NCBI GenBank assembly: GCA_033439295.1 | Contig: JAVTLE010000011.1 | Span: forward strand, 930,082 to 994,081 | Reading direction: 5' to 3' | DNA: 64,000 nt | Origin: Deuterostichococcus epilithicus | Lineage: Eukaryota; Chlorophyta; Trebouxiophyceae; Prasiolales; Stichococcaceae | Shown here: positions 9,918-21,900 of the stretch, in pieces | Layout: each line of letters begins with the position of its first letter | How positions within the stretch are numbered: the first letter of the stretch is position 1 | Notes under the pieces: model-generated | Told to the model about the DNA's origin: nothing | The model's database searches: none | The model's input: the letters and a program-made list of their open reading frames with translations, nothing else | Position numbers and translations under genes: made by a program

Positions 9918-12900
9918 ATGTCGGCTGCGGTCAGCAAAGAGGTGCGGCGTATGTGGCATGCATATTGCCAAAATGCGCATAAGATGGCTGCTGCAGCACA
10001 GTGCTGCGCACACAGAGCCATGATTGCGACCTGGTTGAGCGTCCGAAGCTGGTCATGTGCAAGCAGCGCGTGTATTGATTCGCAGGTGACGGTGGTGGAG
10101 ATTGCGGGAGTCACATTTGGCTTCTTTACGGACGAGGAGGTGCGCAACTATGAGATTTCCCTCAGAATATAATAACGTGACGCATGATGTGCGTGCGAAA
10201 GCATCTCATCGGGGTTCTTGAGCTGCAGCATGCACTGCGGCCTGACGGCTGGGATGCCCACATGCATCTTCGTTGAGACATGGAGCTACGTAAACGTCTG
10301 AGGCAGCTTATAACAAGCCTGGAATGCACGTACTCGATATCGCAAACATGAATCATGTGCAGATCCGCAAGCTGAGCGTCAAGCGCATCACCAGCCCGCT
10401 CGTGTATGACAACCTCAAAAATGCTGTGCCTCACGGCTTGTACGATGCGGCCATGGGGCCCATGGAGACGAATGACAGGTGATTCTGCCTGGTTATGGCT
10501 GCTACAATGACTAGCTGATGATGCACTTTCCTGCTCGTCTGGCGGGCGCCGCGCACGGCACGTGCGGGATGGGGCTCCGGGCTGGGCGGCAGCCGCCACG
10601 CGTGCTTCGCCAGGAGCTCTCACGGATGTTTCCTGATGCGTGCAGCTGCACCACCTGTGGGCTGCGCTACCAGCACTGCCCGGGGCACTTTGGGCATGTG
10701 GAGCTCGCGGTGCCGGTGTACAACCCCCTGGTCTTCCCGTGAGCCTGTTTGGAATCCGCCTCAATGCCAGTGCTGCTGCTTCCCCACATCCAGCGCACCA
10801 AGCCTTGGCCGTGCCCCTCCTAACTGCACGCGATGCTTTGCGAGGCCGCTTGCTCCTCGTCACGAGCCTTCAACCTGTCCGACCCCAGCATGCTCCATGA
10901 CTTCACGTCACGACCTCGTGCCTCTCCCCCAAACGCAGGATGATGCTCAAGCTGCTGCGGTGCACCTGCATGCACTGCTTCTGCCTGAAGATGGACTCGG
11001 AGGCCCTGGGGCGCTACCGCACCCGGCTGGCCCTGCTGCTGGAGGGCCGCCTGGTGGACGCGGCGGGTGCCGCCGGCGCCGCCAGCCGCGCGGTCCGCTC
11101 GGCCGCCGCAAAGATCGAAGAGGTGAGTGCAAATCCTGCAAGTGCATGGCGCTGCAAAGGGCCTCGGACTCCTGCCGGATGTTATGGCGCATATGATCGC
11201 ATCTGCATCAGGTCAGCATGTGGAGAGGTCTCGGCACAGAGCGGAGACGGCGCTGCACAGCGCGGAAGCCGAGGTGCGGTGGTGCACCTGGCTTGGCTGG
11301 CATGGCTTCCCTCGGTCGACCCGTTTGCCAATGCGCAGGAGGATGACAGCGAAGTCATGATGGAGATTGGCGGCAAGCGGGGGGACGATATGGGCGCGGG
11401 CCTCGCGCCTGGGCTGCCGCTCAAGGGCAAACCCGGAGGTGAGGTTACAGTTCAGCGAAGGACATGCGGCGTTGGATTTGCCTGGCACACATGGACGCTC
11501 GGCTGGTCTGTGGCACAGGCCTCCTGCAAACTGCGCAACAGCCCTCAGAGCTGTGATGCTCAAGCGGCTTGTGTTGCAGACCTGTCCGCCTGTTGTGCGC
11601 AGCGCACGCGCCGGCGCTGCACCCCGCCAAGCTGACGGCCAACACCCTGGAGGCCATACGGGACTGCATCCAGGACCTGATGCGCCACATGCCGCTCAAG
11701 GAGTGCGCCAACTGCAAAGCGCAGAATCCCACCATTCGGCGGTGAGTCTGTGGTTGAACATTCTCAAGGAGCTGTGGAGAGTGAAAGAACAGGAATGTTT
11801 TGACCATCAGCCATCCGGTGAGGAGGCGTGGGCTTGTCCATCATGCGCATCCGCCCAAACCTGTCGGTTCAGCGGCTGCAGTGCTGCGAGAGCAGGCCGC
11901 TCGCCTGCTGCCTCGTGGATGCAAAAATGAGATTGCTGGGCGCTGTCATGTGGCTGCCGACAGCCCCGGAAAACACGTCTCCTCGTGGCCCCGCAGGGAG
12001 GGCGCATCCAAGGTGTTCCAGATGCCGCTGTCGACGGCGCAGGTGGCGAAGAACCAGACACAGGGCACGCTGATCCGCCCCATCGTCGTGGCCCCGGACG
12101 GCTCCGGTGGTGAGCGTGGCACTCGAAGCTCGTCGCTGCACTCCCAGTCCTGGTCCCCGCCATGCCACACGCCTGGCCTAGTTGGAGCGTTGACCAACCG
12201 GTTGTCTGGCGGCAGGGTCGTGCTGCTATGCCCTGTTGCGCCTCTCCCCATTTGCTTTGCGAGAGGCACAGTCAAGTGTGATAGTCTTGTTCTGAGTGCA
12301 TAGGCTGCCGCGCTGGAGGGAGCGCCGACGGAGTCATATCGCTGCGCCCTCTGTTTCCGCAAGCGCCGGTGCAACTGTGCTGTTCAACACGAATTGCAGA
12401 GGCTGCGGCGTTGGAGGGTGAGCTGGCGGCGCAGCTGGCGGAGCATGCTGGCAAGGCAGGTGAAAGACCCGGCTTCGAGGTGAGCGCGGAACCTGTGTCA
12501 GGCTGGGCTCTGGCGCACTGCGACCCAGGAATTGACAAAGGCATCCAGCCCTGTGAGTGCATGCAAGCCCAGAAGGAGGGCGCCCAGCAGTCTTGCATGG
12601 CATTGTCACCTGCCGCAGTCAGCAACAGCTTGCACACAAAGCTGCCGCTGCCAGAGCGGTCTGCCGAGCCGCCCTGCATTTTGGTGCTGTCCACAGTTCG
12701 GTTTCCTCGCCTCATTCAGCAGCTGTGACGCCCGCGGACATCACCCGCCTGCTGCTTCCGAAACGATCCAGGGTCCTCGCAAGGTCAGCTCGGCTGACCG
12801 GGGCCCGGGTGTCCGCAGGCGGCGGCGGGGCTGGACTCGGCGGCGACAAAGGCCGCGGCTGCAAAGGCGGCCGGCAGTGGACGCCCGCGCTTCATGACGC

Positions 12901-15900
12901 CTGCAGAGGTGCGCAAAGCCCATCCATGGCTTTCCGAGGCAGAAGCCACCCCCCGCCCCCATCTATTTGCTCTTCTGGTTGCAGACCGCGTTGGAAGCCT
13001 GTAGAGCAACACCTCCACACAAAGTGTTGAGCTTCCATCTGTCGTCGCTCGGGGTTGCTGAGATCCTGCCCGGCGCAGAGCCGCCCATCTACACAGGCCT
13101 GGCACGTTTCACTTGCCAGGCACCTCTACAAGCGCTGGATGTCTGCATCCACAAGTTTCGGCTGTGATGATCTCCCTCTATGTTGTAGTAGATATGGACA
13201 TCAGAGGCCTTTTGGCTGTTGACGATGCACACCTTGTGGGAATCTCTCTGAGCCAAGAATGTGTGTGCAGCCCAGCCAACAACCTACTGATGTTTATGCC
13301 TTGCCTCGCTGTGCGCCCAGACACCACGGCCTCCTGCCACATTTTGAGCTTGGTTTCCATCCACCCCGCTCCTGCGCGCTGCCAGAAACGCCGCCACTGT
13401 CCCCGCACGGCCCTGAACGGGCCCTAAGCCGGGTACTGGGCTGCTCGTGGCGCTGCTGATCCTGTGTGCCGACACTCAATGCCAGCACCATTTCCGCCAG
13501 GTGCGGGAGGCGCTGCGGCGGATGTGGGCACGCCACGGCGACCTGCTGTCGCTCATCTTCGCGGTGGACGCAAAACGGAGCGGCCTGGAGCTGCCGGCGA
13601 CCGGATCAGCGGCGCAGTCTGCCTGGCGCATGTTCTTCCTGCAGACGGTGGCGGTGCCGCCCAACAAGTTCCGGCCGCCGTCCCGCATGGGCGAGGGCCT
13701 GTGAGCATTCCGTCCCACCCTGCAGCACTTGCATGTTAAACGTCCTGCCCATACCCGTCGAGGCCGAATAGCACCGGCAAGATGATGGAAGCAGCTGCTT
13801 TGGAGGCTGGCGGTGGCGCCGACGCAGCCGCTGCCGGGGGCTGTGTTCCTACTTACGGCTGCCCTGCAGATTGCGCCGTATTTCTAATCGGAAGGAGTCT
13901 CGCAGCCGTGCCAGGGGAATCCAGCTGCCAACCCTGAGCTCAATCGCCCTGCTGTTGAATCCTGACGCTCAGCTGTGCTACTGCCTCGTGCAGTTTTGAG
14001 CACCCGCAGAACACGGTGCTGGGCCAAGTCGTAAATGCCAACATCGAGCTGGAGGCGCTGGCGGCAGAGTCCCCGGGGGCGACGGCGGCGGCGACCGACG
14101 GCAGCACCGGCGGCGCGAATGCGGCGGACCTGGCCGCGGCGCGCCTCGGCCGCTCCCTGCGCCTGTGGCTGGATCTGCAGGCGTCGGTGAACGGGTTCAT
14201 CGACAGTACCACCTCCGACAAGGGCGTCATGGTGTGCCCTGCTTGGTCTAACTAACTAGACCCAGGCCCTTTGGTCTATCTAGTGGCTTGTCAAGTCGAA
14301 GTCAGAGCGTGTGATGGCACACGAACATGCTGTCAGTAATAAGCTGTAGAGGCAAAGCGGGCACGGGCGGTTCTGCCAAAGGATCCAGGTGCTGATGCGG
14401 GCTTGCGCTATGTCAGCGTCGCAGCTGGCAGCAACACCATTGCCTCGCCAACGAATGGCATATGTCTGCACTAGGAGCCACCGCCCCACCACCGAGATGT
14501 TGATACAGGATCCAGGAGAGACAATGCTGTACACGGTCATCATGGCGTTCTGCACAAACGCAGGGTATCCGGCAGCAGCTGGAGAAGAAGGAGGGGCTGT
14601 TCCGCAAGAACATGATGGGCAAGCGCGTCAACTTCGCCTGCCGCTCCGTCATCTCGCCCGACCCTTACATCGGTGGGACTCCCTGCATCTGATGCTGTCT
14701 GTCTCTTTCGGACACGAGACAAGGCGGCCAAAGCACTAACACACGGATGGCGGCGGCTCACAGCTTAACCCGTAGCTGGCGGCAACAGGCGGCAATGCCC
14801 CGCGCCCTTCTGGCTCGGGGGCAGCCCGCTGCTGCCGTCCCCTGCCTGGCGTGTGTGCACCAGCTGCACTGATGCCGAGCTTTCCACTTTGCCCCGGTGC
14901 GCAGCCACCGGCGAGATCGGGGTGCCGCCCTACTTCGCCAAGCGGCTGTCCTTCCCGGAGCCCGTCACCCCCTGGAACGCCGCGAGTCTGGCGGCCGCAG
15001 TGCGGGCAGGTCCAGATGCGCTGCCGGGCGCGGTGGCTGTGGAGGACGAGCTGGGCCGCATGGTCAGCCTCGCCACGCTGCCGGCCGAGGTGCGACACCG
15101 TGACCGTCGACCGCCTCTCATGCCCTGCTGACGGCCTCGTGCTCTGGACCCTGCAGAAGCGAGACGCGCTGGATGCACGAGTGGCGCGGCTTGAGCCGCC
15201 CGAGCAATTCACGTCTTGACGATTTGAACCTTGCCGCATTTGACCCTGCAGATGCGACATGCCAGCAAAGCGGCTGCCGGCCTGAGCTGCCCAATATGCA
15301 ATTGCAATGGCTCATGCCGCCCAAGCAAGTCACACGCTCACCACTCCTGTATCTCCTTCTGACTCTGCAGAAGCGGGACGCGCTGGCGAAGCAGCTCCTG
15401 GCGCGTGCGAGCACCGCGGCGGCGGGCGGCAAGGGCAAAGGCAAGATCGTGTACCGCAACCTGCGAGACGGCGACGTCATGCTGACCAACCGGCAGCCGA
15501 CGCTGCACAAGCCCGGCATGATGGCCCACCGCGCGCGCGTGCTCAAGGTAACTCTTCATCCCTCCCGTTGGCAGAACAACTTGGTCGCGCAGGCATGCTG
15601 GAGCCTTCATGCATGGTTCGAACACTCGTTGGCCAGAGCTGACCAATGCTCCGCTCTCAGGCTCCGTGACGGTGTCAGGAACTCTTCTTTCCACTACTAT
15701 CAGGGTTGTGCCATTGTGGAGGAGGCAGAGCCGCTGCAAAAGCGGGTGACATGCGCACCACGAGGGTTTTGCCACTCGCCCGACACGATGCCATGTGTCC
15801 TGCCGCAGGGGGAGCGCACGATCCGGATGCACTACGCCAACTGCGCCACGTTCAACGCGGACTTTGACGGCGACGAGATCAACCTGCACCTGCCCCAGGT

Positions 15901-18900
15901 ACGTTTATCAGCTGCCTGATGGACTACGCCCGCCTCTGGGTAGAGGCGGTGGACGCCTTCAATGCCCGCAGGTGCCCAGGCAGCACAGCACAACCCGGCG
16001 TGAATCAATGACGAGACAAGACATGCGGCAAACATGACTAAATTTGGATCAGTCGTGCAGCGAGGAGCGAGGTGGTTGCACCCTGTGGATCCGTGGATCT
16101 GCACATTGACCCTGGCGCAACCACCATGTGGCCGCAGGGCCAGATGGGGCGGGCAGAAGGCTACGGCATCGTGCACGCGGACGAGCAGTACATCGTGCCC
16201 ACCGACGGCAAGCCCATCCGCGGCCTCATCCAGGTGCACGGGTGTCCCGATATAGGGTTTAGGGCTTAGGGCTTACCTACTGCCTTGGCAGCAGTGGTCA
16301 CCACCGACGGCGAGCCTGTCCGCGGCCTCATCCAGGACGGCAAAAGGAAGGGACACACGCACGTTGCATCTCTGCAGCCGGCAAGACCGTTGCCCGAGTC
16401 CACCGCCGCCGCTGCCGCTGCCGCTGCTGCCGCCGCTGCTCTCTGAAACGTGCCTGCTCACCTGCTGAGCTGCTCGCCTGCTGACGACCCCCCCCATCAC
16501 ACTTCCTTCCTTCCGATGCTGCTGCCAGACTGTACACTTTCCGCAGAAACTCTTAAAACCCTACCGCCCTGCGCAGGACCACGTGGTGGCGGGCGTGCTG
16601 CTGTCCAAGCGCGACACCTTCCTGTCGCGCGCCCATTTCATGCAGCTGCTGTATGCCGCCTGCTGCTCCAGCCGCCCGGGGGCGGATGCCGCCAGCATCG
16701 TGAAGCTGGACGTGCCGCCGCCCGCCATCCTGGCGCCGCGTGTCCTATACACTGGCAAGCAGGTGGGCAAACGTTCAAAGCTTCGCAGAGCCAATGTTGC
16801 TGAAGGTGGTTTTGGGTTTGAAGCTATTCCCTTCCTTTGTCATTTTGATTCCCAGCAATTGTAGCCGCGGCTCATCCCGAACAGGAGCAGGTTGCCTTGC
16901 TGCACGCACTGTCCAGATGCATCCATCTTCCATAAGGAAGGTCCTGTCTCTTGCTTGCTCACGTGTGTGTGAACAATGCGACGATTGCAACATGGGAAAG
17001 CAGGCCTGGATGCTCGGTGATGCTGGAAAATATATACGCTAATCTGAGTCTGCAAAAGCAGAGCTGCAGTCACCTCACTTCCCTGAGAGCAACAGGAAAT
17101 CACTTGTCTGGCCAGTTCGCTATGCAACACACGTGCCACCATGTCATCCTTCCGCCACCCTCGCCCTTTCCACCGACATGCATACTGGCCTGCAGATGAC
17201 GCTGTGGGATGGTATCATGCGCAGGTGCTGTCGGCGGTGGTGCGGCACTTCACGCGCGGCATGGCGCCTGTGACCATGGCCTGCAAGGCCAAGACGCCCG
17301 CCGAGTCCTGGGGCTCCCACTCCGGCGAGGTGCCTCCCTCGCAGAATTTCGTGCCAAGACCTGTTGCTGTGGCTGGCCTGCGGCGCTTACACAGCGCCCA
17401 GACTGCGCTGGCATGATGTGATGTGTCGATGTCACCCTGGTGCGAGCAGGTCTGGGTCTGCACGCAACTGGAGGCAAGGGCTGGCGTGGGATGCAGCCGC
17501 ACAGCGCGTTGCACCTCTGCCACCGCTCACAGCAAACTCTTCAATGTACACCAATGCGTGGCTGTGCCGCAGGAGCTGCTGGAGTTCAGCCGCGGGGACC
17601 TGGTGACAGGAACCCTGGACAAGGCGCAATTCGGCAGCTACGGCCTTGTGCACAGCGTGCAGGTGCCCACCCGCCAGCTTCAATCCTGATCGATCATTGG
17701 TGCCGCGCTGCTATGGCATGCAAGCATGTGCAGGTCCCTGGGGACCTTCCCAGTCCAAGGCCAGCAATTTGACTGCCTGCGGCCACAGCAGTGCAGCAAC
17801 AAAAGGTTCGCAACAGGTCGTGATGTTGTCGAGGCTGAGCTGTCACCTCTGCGGCAGGAGCTGTACGGCAATGTGGCGGCCGGGCGGCTGCTGAGCGGCT
17901 TCTCGCGCCTGTTCACAGTCTACCTGCAGGTGAGGGTGCAACATACTGCTCCACGTCCCAGGAGTTGCTGCCTCTGTTCACGGACAAGGCCAAGGCAGCA
18001 TGGCATGAACGCCCAAGTGAATCATGCTGCAAAAACCGCACAGTCCTCAAGGAGCACCCTTGCTGTCTTTGCTGTCAGCGCTAGCCCGCGATTCGCGTGG
18101 GGCGTCTACAGCATCCTGCACCTGATCAGACCGTCCTATCTGGAAGCGCATTGCAGAACCTCTGGTGTCGCCTTTGCAGGGCCACGGCTTCACCTGCGGC
18201 ATCGACGATGTGCTGCTGTCTTCGGGCGCGGAGGCGAAGCGGGCAGCCATCCTGGGCGGCGCTGAAGCCACCGTGCTGCGCGCCTCCGCCGAGGCCGCCG
18301 GCCTGACCTCGCTGCCGGTACGCCGTCGGGCGTTTCGCAGATGCTGCGCCGCATCGGGCAGTTGCCTGTTCGCAGGCTGCAAGTCGGAGGCTGCTTCTCT
18401 GCCTGGCTGCATCGGGCTGCTGGCCGGCCATGCGGACCAACTGTCCAGGCGATGCGTACAGTTCAGCCTGAAGGGGCCGCCGGCTTGCATGCTGGCCAGC
18501 AAGCCTGCACGAGGATCTGCCACTTCTGATGCACCTGCAGGGCACAGGCATTGGCTGCGCCGCGCAGCAGCGCTTTGTCGCCTGATGACCGGCCGACGCG
18601 GCAAACAGGATTGGTGTTAGTCTAGTACACCAATCAATCTGCCTTGTGTCCTCCGGTCAGCAGGCGACAAACAGAACATCAGAGACGTGAATCATATGAA
18701 CGTAATATGTGCAGCAGGAGGCGGTGGCGCCACCGACAGCTGCAACTGCACATCGGTATGCGAACCAGATCAATTCTTTCGCTACCACACTGGATAACAA
18801 TCTTACCATCATGTATAAGCATCGCAATTCACGTACGCTGCAACAGGAGGGGGATGACCTAGCGGCGGAGGCGGCGGCGGCGGCGGTGCAGGCGGCGCTG

Positions 18901-21900
18901 GAGGCGAAGTACAACGGCAACACGGCGTACGGCGCGCTGCACGACAACGCCACCAGCTCCGCCATCAACCCCTTCGCCTCCACCGTCGTCGAGGTGTGCT
19001 GCTCAGAGCCGCCACCGCAGCGTATGGCAGCAGGTGGCAGCGCCGTGGGTTGCCCGCGCCCCCTGCGCAACAAGTTGAGCACCCTGCTTGCAGAGCTGCG
19101 GCGCCCAGCCACCTGCTGGTGGCTGACGACGCATTGCATAAGCGGCATGCGACAGTTTGCCAGCCAGTAAATGGGCTACGACTGCTCCGAGTCATGCAAA
19201 CCCCTCGAAAGATTCAGATAAAGAGAAGCTCCACATGAGGCGCTTGTGGTATTGCTGTAGGCGTGCTTCCCTGGTGGCGAGGCGAAGCCCTTCCGGCGCA
19301 ACTGCATGGCGCTGATGACCACTACCGGCGCCAAGGGCAGCAAAGTCAACTTCTCCCAGATATCCTGCCTCCTCGGCCAGCAGGTGGACCGCCAGCAGCA
19401 CTCGCATCCCATAACCTTCCCAGAGTGCACGCAAGAGGCGGGAGTGGCGTCATTCGCATGGAGGCCTCCGCCTCAGAAGGCGTTTCATTCACGGCCGCCT
19501 GCTCCCACGCTGTGGGCTATGCCGTGCACGTTGCCGGCACCTTGCTGTGCTCCTCGAAGCGATGAGGCTGCTGCATCAAGGGCATCGACCATCGGAAGAA
19601 CAGCGCACCGATCGTTCACCGTTCCCTGGCGCCGCGCAGACGCTGGAGGGGCGGCGCGTGCCGCGCATGTCGTCCGGCAAGACGCTGCCCTGCTTCGCAC
19701 CCTTTGACGGCGGCGCCCGCTCCGGCGGCTTCGTCGGCGACCGCTTCCTGGACGGCCTGCGGCCGCAGGTATGAAGCGGCCCTGCTCGCAAGCTGTGTCT
19801 GACATCCCTTGCCTCGTGGTGCTCATGTAGAGCATGTGGTGCTGACCAGAACATTGTGAATAGACAAGCAGTCAATTGCATCATGTGGAATTCAATGAAT
19901 AAACCAATGTTGCGGATGCAACCGCAGGAGTACTACTTCCACTGCATGGCGGGCCGCGAGGGACTGGTCGACACCACCGTGAAGACGTCGCGCTCCGGGT
20001 GAGCCCCCAATTCGACTTTCGATCATTGTGCTGGGCGCACACGGCACGCTCTGCGGCAGGCTTGCAGACACATGCACCCGCCAATTGCTGAATTTACACG
20101 TTGTACCTGCTGTGGCCAGGCTTGACCCGCGCCTGGACGCCGGGAAAGTGCCCACTCAGGCCACAGCCAGTGCATTTGCAGCCGGTGAAGCAGCCAGAAC
20201 CAGTGGTTGACACCGCTGCGCACACACATGCATGCAGGTGCCTGCAGCGGTGCCCGGTGAACAGCTGGGAGGCGCTGCACAGAGTCATGAGACACGAAAA
20301 CTGACGCTGCTGCGGCACCCTCATGCGCAGGTATCTGCAGCGGTGCCTGGTCAAGAACCTGGAGGCGCTGCACGTGCACTACGACGCCACCGTGCGCGAT
20401 GATACCGACGGCTCCATCATCCAGGTGCGAAATTTTCTTATCCTTCTTTGCTTTTGTGAAGGTTTTCGGCCAGAGCTGCACGTGATAACACCGACGGCTT
20501 CACTCTCCAGGTGAGACAGGGGTTGCCTGCCAGGTTTGTCGCCAGCCTCAAGATGCTGCAATCCGCTTGTTTATCTCGACCCATGGGATTTGCCGGTATG
20601 TGGCGCGCATTTTGTCCAGATCTTCTGGCAGGCAAGTTCAGCGACCCTTCTCTTTGCCGAGTGACGCTCCCAAACGGTAGCTTCTGCGCTCATGCTTCAG
20701 CAGGCGACAAGATTGCCAAGCCGGTGTCGACCCTGCACGGGCCGTCTTCCCCTCGCTGGTGCTTCAGCTTTGAACAACAATTCGTGCACATGTCCCCTGC
20801 GCCGCAGTTTCACTACGGGGAGGATGGCATCGACGTGCTGCAGACGGGCTTCCTGCGCAAGTTCGGCTTCCAGGCCGCCAACGCGGATCGCTTCGCGCAG
20901 CAACTGGCGCTGGGCGAGGCTGCCGCAGCCTCTGCAACGCTGGGCCTGCTCGAAGAGGAGGCCGCCATCCATCGCGCCGCCAGGTGGGGTTCAGTGGGGC
21001 TCTTGACGGAAGAAAGTTGTGCTTCAACTATTCAAAAAGGTCTGGAAAGGTGCGGATACGGAGTCGAAGATGCCGGGCCTGCTGGATGCGGAGGCTGCGC
21101 TCCACCGCGCCGCCAGACTTTGGCAAGGGTTTAGGGAGCTTATTGCAAGGGTTCGGGCAGGCGGCTGTGGAGTCCAAGACGTGCAGTGGTGGTTGGGCCG
21201 TTGCCGTCTGGCGTCCAAGCATCCAGCTGCAGGCTGCAGAGGGCAGAGGCGCAGTCCTTGCACACCATTGGGCAGCATCGGGGCAGCCTTCGACAGGTTG
21301 CACGGCCTCGCAATCCGAAAGAGGCAGGCCCCTCGGCACCCCTGTCAGGGACGCATGTTCCCAACGTGTGATGCATGTGATCTCCCTGCAGGGAGCGGCA
21401 GAAGACGCGGCGGGAGGCGCGGCGCGGCAAAGACAGGGCGCAGCGGGCGCTGCAGGCGGCCGCCGCAGCGCCGCCGGCGGACGCCTCCGCGCCGCCATCG
21501 CTCCTGGGCGTCGTGTCAGAGTCCTTCGGCGATGCGCTGGCCGACTACATCGATTCCAACCCCGATGGCGCGCTCAAGGACAAGGTAATTACCTTGTGTG
21601 CACAAACCCTGCTCTCGTCTGCGTTGCTGAGAACGTCACAAGAGACCTCTGCAGAGTTGCGCCTGCAGAGGCTGGAGTCGTTGCCAGGGTGTGGGAATCG
21701 CCCATGGGCTGTGTCGCGCGCCGCTCGGAAGACACCTGCTGCATCCTCATTTACTGACGCTGTCCACCGAAGCGGAGTGATTGACGTGGTGGCCCCTTGC
21801 AGGGCCGCAAGCGCAAGGGGGCGGAGGGTGGTGAGGGCGCCGCCGCGGGTGGCGAGGACGGTGAAGTCGACCCCCGTTCTGGGCGCGGCTTTCAGGTGGC

